A stretch of 64,000 bases of DNA, taken from the NCBI RefSeq assembly GCF_031877795.1, contig NC_133970.1, positions 45,449,287-45,513,286 on the forward strand, read 5' to 3'. Position 1 is the first letter of the stretch. Every line of letters starts with the position of its first letter. Made by a program: the position numbers and the translations under genes. The notes beneath the pieces were generated by a model that saw only the letters and a list, made by a program, of their open reading frames with translations, did no database searches and was not told the DNA's origin. Origin of the DNA: Strix aluco. Its lineage: Eukaryota; Chordata; Aves; Strigiformes; Strigidae. This document shows, piece by piece, positions 11,911 through 24,537 of this stretch.

Positions 11911-12842
11911 TTGATGATCTAGATGAGGGGATCCAGTGCACCCTCAGTAAGTTTGCGGATGACACCAAGTTGGGTGGGAGTGTTGATCTGCTCGAGGGTA
12001 GGGAGGCTCTGCAGAGAGACCTGGCCAGGCTGGAGCGATGGGCTGAGGCCAACTGGAGGAGTTTCAATAAGGCCAAATGCCGGGTGCTGCACTTGGGCCA
12101 CAACAACCCCCAGCAGCGCTACAGGCTTGGGGAGGAGTGGCTGGAGAGCTGCCAGTCAGAGAGGGACCTGGGGGTGTTGATTGACAGCCAGCTGAACATG
12201 AGCCAGCAGTGTGCCCAGGTGGCCATGAAGGACAATGGCATCCTGGCTTGTATCAGAAATAGCGTGGCCAGCAGGGACAGGGAAGTGATCTGACCCCTGT
12301 ACTCGGCACTGGTGAGGCCGCCCCTCGATGACTGGGTTCAGTTTTGGGCCCCTCACTACAAAAAGGCCATTGAATGACTCGAGCGTGTCCAGAGAAGGGC
12401 AACGAAGCTGGTACAGGGTCTGGAGCACAGGTCTGATGGGGAGCGGCTGAGGGAACTGGGGGGGTTTAGTCTGGAGAAGAGGAGGCTGAGGGGAGACCTC
12501 ATCGCCCTCTACAACTCCCTGAAAGGAGGTTGCAGAGAGCTGGGGATGAGTCTCTTTAACAAAGTAACAAGCGATAGGACAAGAGGGAATGGCCTCAAGT
12601 TGTGCCAGGGAAGATTTAGACTGGATATTAGGAAGTATTTCTTCACAGAATGGGTTGTTAGGCATTGGAATGGGCTGCCCAGGGCAGTGGTGGAGTCCCC
12701 ATCCCTGGAGGTGTTTAAGAGTAGGGTTGACATAGCACTTAGGGATATGGTGTAGTCAAGAATGATCAGTGTTAGGTTAATGGTTGGACTAGATGATCTT
12801 CAAGGTCTTTTCCAACCTAGATGATTCTGTGATTCTGTGGTT
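11911..12842 (+). repeat. CR1 LINE nested in CR1
   Basis: A 5'-truncated CR1 starting in RT ([13 protein letters not shown]), through the 3' coding end and UTR to the GATTCTGTGATTCTGTGG tail. Target sequence GGTTG is present at both ends (11906-11910, 12838-12842), and the host CR1 reads on directly. Confidence 0.85.
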
Positions 12843-13022
12843 GTTAAGCCTTGTAACAGGCTGCTCAGGGAAGTGGTTGAGTCACCATCCCTGAAGGTAT
12901 TTAAAAGACATGTTGATGGAGTGCTTAGGGACATGGTTTAGTGGTGGACTTGGTAGTATTCGGTTAATGGTTGGACTCAATGATCTTAAGGGTCCTTTTG
13001 AACCTAAATGATTCTATGATTC
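12843..13022 (+). repeat. CR1 LINE, part 3 (3' end)
   Basis: The host CR1 resumes (AACAGGCTGCTCAGGG) and ends in the short GATTCTATGATTCTT tail typical of CR1. Confidence 0.88.
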
Positions 13023-14650
13023 TTCAGTAAGGTATTTTACAAAGTAAAATTAAAATGCAGTCAATTAGAAACTCCCATTGTGCCCATGGTTCTACAACCA
13101 CAACTGTAATATGACAAATATCTGGATACTTTTATGTAATGTCAAGGAACTGAAGCCAGCAATTTATCTACTTAGAGATGCAGAAAACGGAAAACATTTT
13201 AAGTGGCCCACATAGCACATACAGAATATTAAGGTAACTCATAAAAAATACTGATAACACCTAGACAAGCTACCTTGAGGGTAGAAAAACAATTAAAATT
13301 ATTCTTCTTTTAAGTCTGCAATATTGATATTTCACTGAGAAAGATACTTTTTAGGATCATTAAAATCTTTTGTAGCTAGAATGGTCTTCTGCATGCATTT
13401 AAGCAATTTGGTTTAACTAATTCTTATAATTCTTTAAGACCATTTAAAAAGAGTAAAAATTTTATAAAATAGGTTTTATATTCACATACTTTTAGTAACA
13501 TCTTTTCTTCCTTAGTAAATTACTCAGTCTTAGAAAGATAGGTAATGCAGAACAGTCAGCTTCTTGAGGAGATGTTTAATTTGCTACTTTCACTTTCAGT
13601 ATTTAGTTGTTACTTTCACAATAATAGGTAAAGGATTTTAGTTGGATGGGAGATCTCTTAGATTAAATTAAAATTTTAATTTAAGGAAATACAAGCATAC
13701 AAACAGTTTAACAATTAGATGTCTATCACTTTGCAAAATCCCACTAAGTATCTAGTTGCCTGTAGTCATCTTCTCATCCTTGAAATTCCAAGTCTGCATT
13801 AGTACATCCATCATAACCAAATTAGATTAATAACATGTACAGTCTCCATCTTTTCATACTAAAAAAAAAAAAAAACAAAAAAGGGAGGAGAGTAGGCAAC
13901 CACCCTGATAAAAGACACAAAGCTACCCACTTAAGGGATCACTAAGGCCCATGCTCATGTGACACCTGCAGCTCGTCCTTTATTTAGGAAAGGACCTGCT
14001 GGTGCTAAAGGTGCTCAACGCACACCACACAAATGCAAGACAGGAACAAGTGTTTGCTTGCTGTCCTAACCGACATTATAATTGACATTTATATCAATCC
14101 AGTCAGTATTTGGGTATGCAGAAGGAACTCCCAGATTAGACTGTTTTGAGGACAGGGAGGAAGCCAAGCATTGTGTTAGTGCTTCTTTCATCTCACTAAA
14201 CAGTGCCAAATTCACAGTCCAAAGCAAATGTGCAGCTCAGCCAGTGACAATGCAGCCTTTTCCACATTTCATCAATATGTTTTAACGTGCTTCACACAGA
14301 TCCTCTCTGAAAGCATGGTGGTGCAGATACACTTAGAGAAGTCCTTGCTCTGCTGACACAGAAATAGAGAAACAATTATGTTTCTTGACCCTAGTGATTT
14401 TCTAATGCAGCTTGCTAGCAAGCAGCTTAGCTTCAATAGCATATATAAAAGCTTTCAGAAACTAAGCAGCTTTAAAAAAGTCAAATTTAACCTGTCAAAG
14501 AGTCTATCTAGAATTGATACAAGCACCTGCTTGTACAAGCACCTTCCACAAGCACCTGCTGGTTAGCAGAAATCACAGACTGGCAGCATCCCCTTCTATC
14601 CCAGCAGAGATGCCTCAGTCACTAACTGCCACCGTGGTCATGAAAGAGGA
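13023..14650. other. Intergenic, unique
   Basis: AT-rich. An A15 run at 13861-13875 has no polyadenylation signal in front. Nothing else recognised. Confidence 0.5.
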
Positions 14651-14752
14651 GCTGCTGCAAGTATACTTGAAATTACAAGACCAATACACCTCTCAAGACC
14701 CCCTGACTTTGTTAGTGTATAGAAACCAGTAATGTTATTTTTATTTTTGTAT

Positions 14753-15736
14753 GCAATGTATATAACTTAATTTATATTCTTTTCCTAGCTACCCCCTGTA
14801 GTCTTACCCATTTGTAAAATATCTTGAAACCTGTAACTCCTTGCCTAGTGGGGATAAAACAGGCCTTGGACAGTCTGGTAAACTCCCTGAATACAACCCT
14901 GATAACAGGGACCTAAAAATGCCAGATAAGCACCTGAGAAGACGCCAGTGTCAAGATAAGTGACTGGAAGCTGGTTTAAACTAACCACCTTGAAGCAAAC
15001 AGGAGCCAAAGGACGGATGAGGTAACTCCATGACCATATGTGACACGGGAAGCCCAAAGTTCAACTAGCGGACAGTGTGAGAAAGGCTGTGTGGACCTCC
15101 AGGAGGGGGGAGAAGACCCTCACTCTATTTTTACTATGCATGCTCAGACTATGTAAATGAATTCTGAGAAGCCATTAGCATAAGACTGCCTTTTCCAGGA
15201 ATCCTGATGCATATGTATGCTTTCTGTGTATATTAGTCAGAGAGTTTTGTTAGTAGTTGGAGTACTCATGGTGGAGTAAACCCCAGTGCTGCCCAGCGCT
15301 GCAATTGTCCTGGTTTTGGCCAGGATAGAGTTAACTTTCCTTGGGCGAGCACAGCTGAAGGGCTGGGTCCAGATCGATCATTGGAGCATTCCATGGCATG
15401 TGATGCAATGCTCAGCATATAGGCGGGCGCCTGCTCTCTCACGGGCGTTGTTTGTTTTGTTTTCGGTTTCCGGATCGGCTGGGTGGAGTTTCACCGGTGC
15501 GGTCAGATCGCTGCTGGGGACGGGCTCTGTACCGGTCGCCGCTGAGTGAGCCACTACTGCATTTTACCTGTTTTGGACTACTATCGTTACTGTTGCTTTT
15601 GCTAGTAACTTTTTTTTACTTAACCTACAAATTTATTTTTTTTTTTTTTGTTCCTCCCTTATTTCATTGGGGGGGGGGGGGCGGTAAACAACTGGCCACG
15701 TGGCGATTTGCTACCGGCTGAGTTCAAACCACAACA
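14753..15736 (+). repeat. Composite repeat, copy 1, with inserted LTR
   Basis: Same 984 bp as at 56957..57940, including T14 and G13 runs. The inner LTR is 15306..15736. GCAAT is present on its left (15301-15305) but the right side is ATACC, so the right target copy and the rest of the outer repeat are absent. About 100 bp to the left (14651-14752) are related to copy 2 but with substitutions and a 17-bp insertion. Confidence 0.88.
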
Positions 15737-17364
15737 ATACCTTTCCCTATAACTCCAGCCATATCAGAGGAATGTGTCAGCTGCAGTTAAAATATCAACA
15801 GTAATAGTATTTACCAGAATTAAGGTTTGCAAGATTCAACTCAGTTTACAAAATTGTTTTCCTTGTATGCTGAAGAGCACAGGGAAGGAAGAGCATAGGT
15901 TTTAACCTGCTCTAGACTGATAGTATCACATTCATCACAGTGTTTAACACACTACAGTATCAGGCTGCAGAGTAGCTTAGTAAAATGGAGGGGATAAATT
16001 ATACTATCATGCATCTTGAGCATCAGCATACTGTTTGCTATGTTGCGTTCCTCTTTCCAAGAGGATTTATTTATCTATTTTAGGATATGAAAGCTCTCTG
16101 TCAGGAGTGATTTTTTTGGTACAGCAGCACCCATTACTGTTGTGTTCTCCAAAATGTTCTATATTTGTTGAAAGAATGAAAATGTACAAATATATACAAA
16201 CATGTTTATTAAGTAAGTTAATATACTAGAACACATTTAAATATAGATATTTAAATGTATAAATATATGTGTGTAGGCACAGATTGTTAGAATAATATCT
16301 GTAGCCATTAAAGTAACCTCAGTAAAAATAGTTGATTGCATGTTACCATCACTCATGCATGTTTGTTAACCAAATCTTAGGGTATGAGGTTCTTTTTTTA
16401 AAAAAAAAAAAATTATGTGACCTTATCCTCATAATTGGAGCTGTCAAACAACATAAAAGGCTACTTGGTTTCAGCATGTGCTTGAGCTGTTATTTTGTTC
16501 AGAAACAGAGCAGAAATGTTCTTCTACAAAGTATTTTTTTTCCTCTGTACTTGTGCTTTTTTGCTTGGCAAAAGATGACCTAATCCTTCCTTTATAGCTT
16601 CAGTAATTAAAAAAATAATAGCATTAGTGTTTACAGTATATATCAAAATAAAAGTTTCACTACTTGTAACAGGGCATTGGTAGGCAGTAAATTTCTGATG
16701 TTGCTTATATGAATTCCCTATTCTTGTAATCTCAACAGGAGTGTTCTGTGAAGCAGGATGAACTAAAAAAAAAAAAAGGTAAACACTAGGTAAATTGTAA
16801 ATAAAATCTCTTAAAATGTGTATCATTCTGTGACTTTGTAAAAACCTGGATTTTGTAATCTCTAGGAGTCATTAGCATCAGATGTTAAAATCACACAATC
16901 TTCTGTGTTAGCTGTACCACATGATTGTCTTAAAATGACTTTGTTTTGCCTTCTGAAATAACTTTCAAAGAGACTGTGGATGGAAAACAAGCTCACTGTA
17001 TCATGCTATCTACAAGTCTTTGTCTGGAATAGCCTGTGTTCATCTGCAACATAACTTTTAATAAAATATTTAGCCATATGGTATTGAAGGTAGACAGCAT
17101 GTTCCAGCACTTTGCACAGACAGACTGGTACATGCTGTTTTCAAGAGGAAAAAATCCCCTAATATGTCATTAGAGCCTAAGAGACCTTTGCAGTCATTTA
17201 GCTTGTCAGAAAAATATTTTTGTTTTAAAAGTCTCAACCATCACCCAAGCAGGAGTGAACACAATCTGTAGCACTACTTATTTGCTCTGTCTGACACAAG
17301 ATGCTCATTTATACTGACTGTTTAAATTCTCTCCATCATATACAGACATACCCCTGCCTAAAGA
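15737..17364. other. Intergenic, unique
   Basis: AT-rich, no recognised feature; ORFs of 64-100 codons lack family signals. Confidence 0.5.
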
Positions 17365-17369
17365 AAAAG

Positions 17370-17887
17370 TGTGATAAGAGACATATGGTATTTGTCAATC
17401 AGATAAAGGGTGGGAGCCTGGGTATGTGCATGTCTGTTTGATGTGATTTACGATTGCGATAAGAGGCAAACGGCATTTGTTGGTCAGATAGTTTACAAAG
17501 GGTGAAGGCCTGAGTGTGGGCATGTCTGTTTGATGTGATTTATGCCAAGTCTGCAATTAGCGATATCCTGTAAAGTAGGCATAGAGATGAGCTATGCCAT
17601 ATAAGGGAAAAACCCGAGAGGGTCAGCAGAAGATAACGCAGAGGAAGACTACGACCCCCCCTAGCAACAAAAGGCGCAGCCGCAGATGAAACCAAAAAGG
17701 CCCCGTCAGCCCAGAACCTGAAGATTATAAAAAGAGACTGCCAAAGAGGAGGGGCACGCGCCATTGGTGGAGCAGTGACTCCCCGGCCGCCCAGCGCTGC
17801 TTTACTTGCTCAGCCGCTTGCTGAATTAATAAATTTTATAAGTCACTTGATTTGGCTTCTGAAAGTTATTTTCCCCAAGTTATAACA
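17370..17887 (+). repeat. Solo LTR with duplicated U3 segment
   Basis: 518 bp, TGTGATAAG...TATAACA, flanked by AAAAG and GAAAG (17365-17369, 17888-17892). AATAAA near 17826. The first about 88 bp (17370-17455) are repeated as a diverged second unit (17456-17545), sharing CATGTCTGTTTGATGTGATT. Confidence 0.8.
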
Positions 17888-17892
17888 GAAAG

Positions 17893-18548
17893 CACATACC
17901 TAGACTAAATAATTTAACTGCATTAATGCAAAAATTTAATCTATGCTACAGGGAAGAAAGTGTCTATCTGCACACTCAGATATTCTTATGCCCTGAGTGT
18001 AACTTAAATGTAGTTCTTCAGTAGTCAAGGTTTCTTCATTAGAATGTATCAACATCATCCATTTTGACTCAGTTTCTGGGAGAACATAATTAAGAAAAAA
18101 TATACTGTTGACTTTGAAGATTTGATTCTGTAAAACTTGAAGTCACTAGAATAATTATTTTTCCTCTCAAAAGATTTCCACTTTACAAACTACCATTTAC
18201 TATTCATACTGCAACCATGTCAGCATTCCAACCATGCCAAAGCTCTGTCCTGCAAGCCTACAGAAAACAGTCTTTTCTTGGAATCATTTAACAGACAGAT
18301 ATTCTATCCAGTTTAAATAGGATATGCTAAAGAAGACTGAACCTTAGGGATGAAGAGCAATAGAGAAAGAAGGACGAAGTCAAGAGAAGTATTGCTTCCA
18401 CTAGCTTCCTAAGTAACCTAGCCTGCATCGCTTTGCTTTCTCATTTATATCAGATCCATCTTTCTGTTGACATACTGATGAGTCAAACTGTTATAATTTT
18501 CATTTTAAGCACATTTATAGCAATTATAATTTATTTGTAAATTGGGAT
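17893..18548. other. Intergenic, unique
   Basis: Nothing recognised. Confidence 0.5.
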
Positions 18549-18554
18549 CTCTTG

Positions 18555-18933
18555 TGTTGCTGTTAGCTCTGCCTCTTTGAACCCGCCTCTCCACGTGTCA
18601 GTGGCGCTCAGGTCGCAGAGACTAACACTGCAACACCGCAATTAGCCTGCCTCATTAAACCTGCCAATCCACATATCAGTGGCGCTCAGATCGCAGACTA
18701 ATGCTGCAGGAGGTTAAGACCTTCACGGGGACATCAGTACAAACACCAATATGATGGATACAAAATGTCCGTTTATTAAACTGTGTATCTCACCTATATA
18801 CGTTCACCAAGTACCTCCTTCGTGGGTGTGCCCTTAACATTACAAGCCTATCCATCACCTTACCTCGTAACAAGGGAGGGCTACAGCTATTCCTTCCGTA
18901 CATCGCAAGATCTTCCGAACGCCACTCCCTACA
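18555..18933 (-). repeat. Solo LTR, ERVK-like 379-bp family
   Basis: Full-length inverted copy of the proviral LTR with perfect 6-bp duplication CTCTTG (18549-18554, 18934-18939). Only a few differences from the 3' LTR at 46838. Formed by recombination between the two LTRs of a lost provirus. Confidence 0.93.
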
Positions 18934-18939
18934 CTCTTG

Positions 18940-19672
18940 TAGTTTTAAAGTAATGCTAAACTTCTCCTGACCTAATTTTCTTATACTCCTAAAAAAATCA
19001 GGGTGATAGTGAGTTTATGAAACACACAAATGTGTGTGTATGTGTCAGATTGGCAAGGAGCATATTTTCTTATATACATCTAATACACATAAGAACATAT
19101 TGCTTTGTTAGGGACCACATTTTCCAGAGATTATCAAATCTTGTCTAATTGATCCCTATCTGAAGGAGTCCCTTTGGACAGTATTTTGTTTGTTTTCATT
19201 TGTTTCTTAATTTTCCCTCCATTGCCTATAAGCCCTTCTTCTATGGAAATTAAACAGTTGGGGCTAGTCTTGTGAGAAAGGAATGCTTGTGTCAAAGCAC
19301 TATTTACTACACTATGGAAGCAGGAAGACAACTTGTAAAGACACGTGTTTCTATTTTCTTGTATTTCTGTTTCTGACAGTGCTCAACTATCAGTGCCAGG
19401 CTAAAAGCATGCATTTTGCTTCTAAATAGACATTTAATACATTCCTCAATGAAGTAAATTCAGAAGGTTGTTACAATTGATTGATTGATGATTGGTAGAA
19501 ATCAACTAATTAATACTAATCACATTCCAGAAATGAAGTGATGCAACTTTGCCATTATGTACACTATAAAAGCAACAGACTTTGTGTCCCTAGAACTTTT
19601 CATAAAATAGGTCATTCTTTGGCTAGTCTGTTCTTGTAGTCTGACAACTACTACAAATTGTATGAACCAAAC
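18940..19672. other. Intergenic, unique
   Basis: AT-rich with a short GTGTGT stretch near 19030; nothing else. Confidence 0.5.
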
Positions 19673-19678
19673 TTGAGC

Positions 19679-20110
19679 TGTTGGGGTCACCATTAGCCGG
19701 GGTCCTTATTTCTCCATGCGGGAACAGAAACGACGCAACACCAATGTGATGATCAGGTCGTCCATCTTTTTTTTATTCCTTTTCTGGTTACATTTATATT
19801 CTACTAAGTTCCGTACACGCACTCATCTATCTTCTAATAGGCTACAGGTCATCTACACGCGCTGTTCACGCGCCTCTACAAGCATTTGCATTGGTTAATT
19901 GCAATTAGCACGTAAAGCCCAAAACTTGCCAAAACTCCCTTATCTCATACCCTGTTTTGCTCAGACTTGTGTGCTTTTGCTGACCACAGGTGTTTCTCAC
20001 TTATCTGCTATCTTGTGTGTTTTTGCCAGCCTTATTTTGCTGGCCTTGTCTTCGTCCTTGCATTCTTCTGTCTGCACTAACTTTCTCCCAGCGCGGCCCA
20101 GACTCCTACA
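19679..20110 (-). repeat. Solo LTR, 6-bp TSD TTGAGC
   Basis: 432 bp, minus-strand TGTAGGAGTCTGGG...CCCCAACA, flanked by TTGAGC (19673-19678, 20111-20116). Minus-strand AATAAA near 19771. The 6-bp duplication suggests ERVK; distantly like 10461. Confidence 0.9.
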
Positions 20111-20116
20111 TTGAGC

Positions 20117-20613
20117 AAAATTTTGCATTTTTAAATACTATAAATTTACAAATCTAATTCCAGTTGACACAGGTCCTTGCCCAGAGTTGCACATTCTTTC
20201 ATCAGTAGTTTGGCTCAGGAAATTTCACTTAGAAGTTTTCATGGCATTTCAAGGCACTAGCAAATCTTTCTGATTCCATCAAAAAAATATGCCATGACAA
20301 AGAATTCTAACTTATAGGTAAAAAACCATAAGGAATCCCACACAGCTAGGCCACAGATGGAGGACAGGGTGCTCATAACATCTTAACATCTCTAGGTAAC
20401 AAACATATGGCACTCAGACTGCTGTTGAAGAAGGATTGGGCCCACTCATTTGGTAGCACAGTTCTGCTAAGAATCATGTTGCCTTTGGTAACTTTCCAAG
20501 CTTGTGCCTTGTTCTTCCAAGGAAAGTACATTTAGTTGGCTCACAGAATTAGTTCCTGAAGAAGTTTCCCATTCAGAAGGGCAAGGTTGCTATTTCCTTC
20601 ATTTGTAACGTTA
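20117..20613. other. Intergenic, unique
   Basis: Nothing recognised. Confidence 0.5.
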
Positions 20614-20618
20614 TAGCA

Positions 20619-21392
20619 TGTCACGTCCTGCTCAGATGAGGGAGACAAGTGACTCAGATTCGCAAATCCCCAATGGAGCGGACAACGGTGAGACAAGTCT
20701 CAAATTCCAAACATTTATTAACTACCCACAATGAATAATTGAACACATGTTAATTGGCTAAGTATATAGCAAGTTGTGACAAGCAATACAATATGCCTTG
20801 CATTCCTTAATGGAAAAAGGAAAGGAGGGAGATAGAGGGAATAGGGGAATAAAGATCACTGGTCTGGGTTTCTGCATCGATCCTGCCAGTGAGGGTTCCA
20901 GGAGGCATCTGTCTTTGCTTCACTGTGCTCTCCAGCCCCGCCCCCCCCCCCCCGATTTATACCCACTTTCCTTGGGTCCGTCCCCTAGGTCGACCCACAT
21001 ACCTACGTATCCCATGTACAGGGAGGGGTAAGGTGTTTCATGGGATGATGTAATTAGCATGATCATGTTAGTCCTCGTTAGCATATTGAGGGGTGTGAAC
21101 TTTAATATGCATTTTGTGGATAATGAAGCAAAGGTCATTCACTGGACAGATGGCCCTTGAAGTTTTGGCCAGGTGCCTCAGAGCAGAGCCGTCCTGTCTC
21201 CACAGGGCTCCCTCCTCCAGTCCCATCTTGTGTTATTCGGGCAGCCTTATCAGCTTCGATCTCCACACCATCCACCCATGACTATAGTTTTGTCTTGCAA
21301 GTGTTTGAGGCATTCCTTCGATCAGCCTCAACTTTTGCTTTCTCAGGCTGCTTTTCTTAGTTTCTCGCAGGCCTGGTTTCTCGTCTCTCACA
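20619..21392 (-). repeat. Solo LTR, 5-bp TSD TAGCA
   Basis: 774 bp, same family as 60320..61153 but opposite orientation, flanked by TAGCA (20614-20618, 21393-21397). A run of 14 C near 20941-20953 corresponds to the G-rich segment of the other copy. Confidence 0.9.
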
Positions 21393-21397
21393 TAGCA

Positions 21398-23475
21398 CTA
21401 TACATGCTACACGGCTAGCTGCTGTGAAAAACATCAGAAAATTTAATTTATTTCTTAGTATGGGAAAGTTACCTGACACTGTATGGTTCTATACTTTATG
21501 TCTTTCTGGTATAATATTGTAAGGTTTCATATGCAATACAAGTGAAAAAATACGTAAAATATATGCTCTATTAACTTTACTACTGAAAAGAAAAGTTTGA
21601 GGAATCAGTTTCCTGGCATGCCTATGTCTCAGGTGTCTCTTATGGAACAGATTTCATTTCCTTCAGCATGAGCTCAAAAGCAGACCAAGGACAGTAGCAG
21701 AAGCATCATTTATAGCATCTGTGACTGGAGGCTACAGAAAGTTGTCAGCTCTTCAACTTTGCTTTTACTCCCACTAAGACTTCTGCAGAGTTTTATTCCT
21801 TCTACTTTGGAGGAGGGGAAGTTCAGCTATGTTCTCTCACAGTTTTCAACATGATGTGGAAGGATTCTCTGCTTTCTCTGACTAATTTCAGGAAGCTAAT
21901 GTATCATTAATCAGCTAAATTTAATATATTAGAATAAAGAAGCTCATATTCTGCAAAAGAAATACCAAAGCCTGTAGGGGGAAAAAAAAAAATAAATGTG
22001 TCAAGCATTTGTGTCAATTCACTAGATGCATCAATTTTAATAGTGGAATCTGCTTTTCACTAGAACTACTGACTACAGTTGTCATCCACACCACTTCTAC
22101 AGCTCCATCTACAGCTAATTATCCTGTGCATTGCTGACTCCTCCTGGCAGCTGCTCCACTGCACCTGGTTCTCTAACACCACTGTTACTATTTATCTTCC
22201 ATCTGTTTCTGAATGTTGCCTACTCTCTCTAATAGCCCTGATTAGAGAAGGTGAGGAAATGCTTGATACAGTTATGCTAGCATTTAATATACAAATCATG
22301 GAAATGGATTTAGGCTACATCTTGCTTCTGTTTCACCTGAGGGCATGGTTTCTATGGCAGTTAAAGCACTGTGTGTGCAAATAATAATGATTAGTCAGAA
22401 AACAGAATTTGTACTGTAAAATTAGATTTAAACAGAGGGAGTTCCAACAGAGAAATATATCCAGTGGTATCTCCCCAAAGTTGATTGTCTATAAAAGCCA
22501 GTTAAGTACTTACCAATTCCACCCTCTTAGTGAACTAGGATATTCTGAATTGAACTGAAAAATGAAAAAGTAACCTTCTGTAGCATTTACTTCTTCCCCT
22601 GCTCCCCAACAAAGTTTGCTTTAAACTTTTTTCCCTTTTGCTCTCAAATCAGTCAATCTGGCACCGAGTCAGGCACTCCTTTTTACAGGGTGTCTGGTAA
22701 TGAGCCCCTGGGATAGCACATCTCAGTGCAGGAAAAGAAGGTTGCCTGTGGCTACATTTCATATGGTTTTAAGTTTCTCTTTGAACCAGAGTATTATTTC
22801 CCTTTCTTACAACTGTGCTGATGCATATATAGTTGTATATATTAAGCTGTGAATGACAGTAGAGTGCTCCCAATGTAGATTGCCATCATAAACAGGGCAA
22901 GTCTGTAGAACACCTCCCACCACTTCTTTAATACTCTTCCTATTTTTAAATATAAAACATTCCCTTGATAATGTTAATTTTCATTCAGAAAGAGTGAACA
23001 GCTCTCATAATCTGCTGATCTCACCTCCTGTATCATAAATAAGGAAAAATATTTAAATGCAAGTAGTAAAGAATAGAAGTAATTATATTTCACAAAATTA
23101 TTTCTTATCTCAGTGAAAACTGGTCTAGATGGTGCTGTTTCAGTCTCTTGTAACGGTAACTTGAAGCCTTGGAAATGCACATTGTCCTTGATGGAGAAAA
23201 GAGGCTCAAAATCAAACTCTTCCAAACTGAGGTGTGCTTCTTGATGACACCAAAATGCAGCCAGCATAGCAACTTGAGTCCTCCTTGCTTTTGAGAACTA
23301 ACATGGCTTCAGAATACAGATATTCATATAGACTAGCCTCTGCCAGGAAATGTGAGTAAAATGTCATTCCAAGAATGACTGTTCTTTTCACCCTGAATAT
23401 TTTAGCCATTGATTAAACTTAGAAAGTACAATTTTAGTAGGCATTTCTAGAAGAATGAATTCTGTCACTTTTATG
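21398..23475. other. Intergenic, unique
   Basis: AT-rich 2.1 kb. ORFs of 97-101 codons (22079-22384; 22974-23267 minus) have no recognisable motif. Confidence 0.5.
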
Positions 23476-23544
23476 TTAACTGTCCTGGTTTGAGTGTGGG
23501 GGGGGGGAGGTTGGTAGCAGGGGAGGGGGCTACAGCAGTGGCCC

Positions 23545-24537
23545 TGTCACCAAAACGGTATAAAAGAACTTATCAACACCAATGTGATGTAGATAAGCAG
23601 ACACTCCTTTATTAATGGCCGGGTGCGCAGGGGAGTCTCTCACCAACAGCACACACCTAACTCATGTAGCATGCTGATTATATAGGATACAGTAATACAT
23701 AATAATCAAGTTCTCATACATAAACATGATAATCCCTGTAACTCATTTTCATATTCCCACCCCTTTCCGGTCATGCGCACTTGAGTCCTGAAATGAGTCG
23801 GGGGGCTGCTTTCGTGACCACCACGGACTACTGACCTAAAAGAAAGACCCTCCAATGTCCTTGGCTCACATTGCAGTTTTAACATGCTTCGAGGGCCTTT
23901 CACAATACAAATTTTAAAACACCTGGTCTCCAGGACTATAAATCATCCTTACTAAACAGTCTAACAATGGTACCTCGTCTAGCAGCGTAACTGGTTGTAT
24001 GGTTACTTTTAACTAAACACAACATCTCTATGACTACTTAAAACATTACACCACTATCTTCTACAAAAAATGATATTTCTGTGAGATTCCATTTAATTGA
24101 TTAGTCCTAATCATTCCTTATCAAAATCTCCAAAAATCATTGTCCTGGTTTAACCAGGACAGGGTTAAGTTTCCCCAGCAGTGGGGGGGAGCTCTAGCCG
24201 GGTTATTCAGATACCATGCTGACGTCACATCCTGGCAGGTCACATTTTTCCTGGTGCGGGAGCGCGGTGCACTCCTGGTTTTGTACATCGTGCTTCTCAC
24301 TGCTGTACTTGGTAGCTATTTTGCTCTGTTCATTGCTATCACTATTACTGTTATTGTTATTGTTGTTGTTGGTTGTGTTGCTATTGCACTGTTGTATTAA
24401 ACCTTTCCTTATTTCAGTCTTGGGGCTTTGTATTTCACTCCCTTTGTGGGGGAGGGGCAGCGGCCGCGTGGTCTCAGACCCCGGCAGGGGCTAAACCACC
24501 ACAATCATCAACTCAAATTAATAACATATCAGTAACA
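23545..24537 (-). repeat. Middle LTR of the nest, TSD GCCC
   Basis: TGTCACCAAAACGG...CAGTAACA on the plus strand, flanked by the 4-bp GCCC (23541-23544, 24538-24541), which suits an ERV1/gamma-type integrase. Minus-strand AATAAA near 23609. About 625 bp without the LTR inside it. Confidence 0.82.
24141..24503 (+). repeat. Innermost LTR of the nest, TSD ATCAT
   Basis: 363 bp, TGTCCTGGTTTAACC...AACCACCACA, flanked by ATCAT (24136-24140, 24504-24508). Contains TGACGTCACA near 24220 and ATTAAA near 24397. Resembles the LTRs at 15306 and of the ERVL-like provirus. Confidence 0.9.

Noticed and set aside
13861..13875. Second poly(A) retrocopy
   Set aside because: The A run has no AATAAA in front and no ORF or gene-like sequence beside it.
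15286..15721. ORFs of 87-89 codons, repeated at 57490-57925
   Set aside because: They lie within the inserted LTR and are conserved only because the whole 984-bp block is duplicated.
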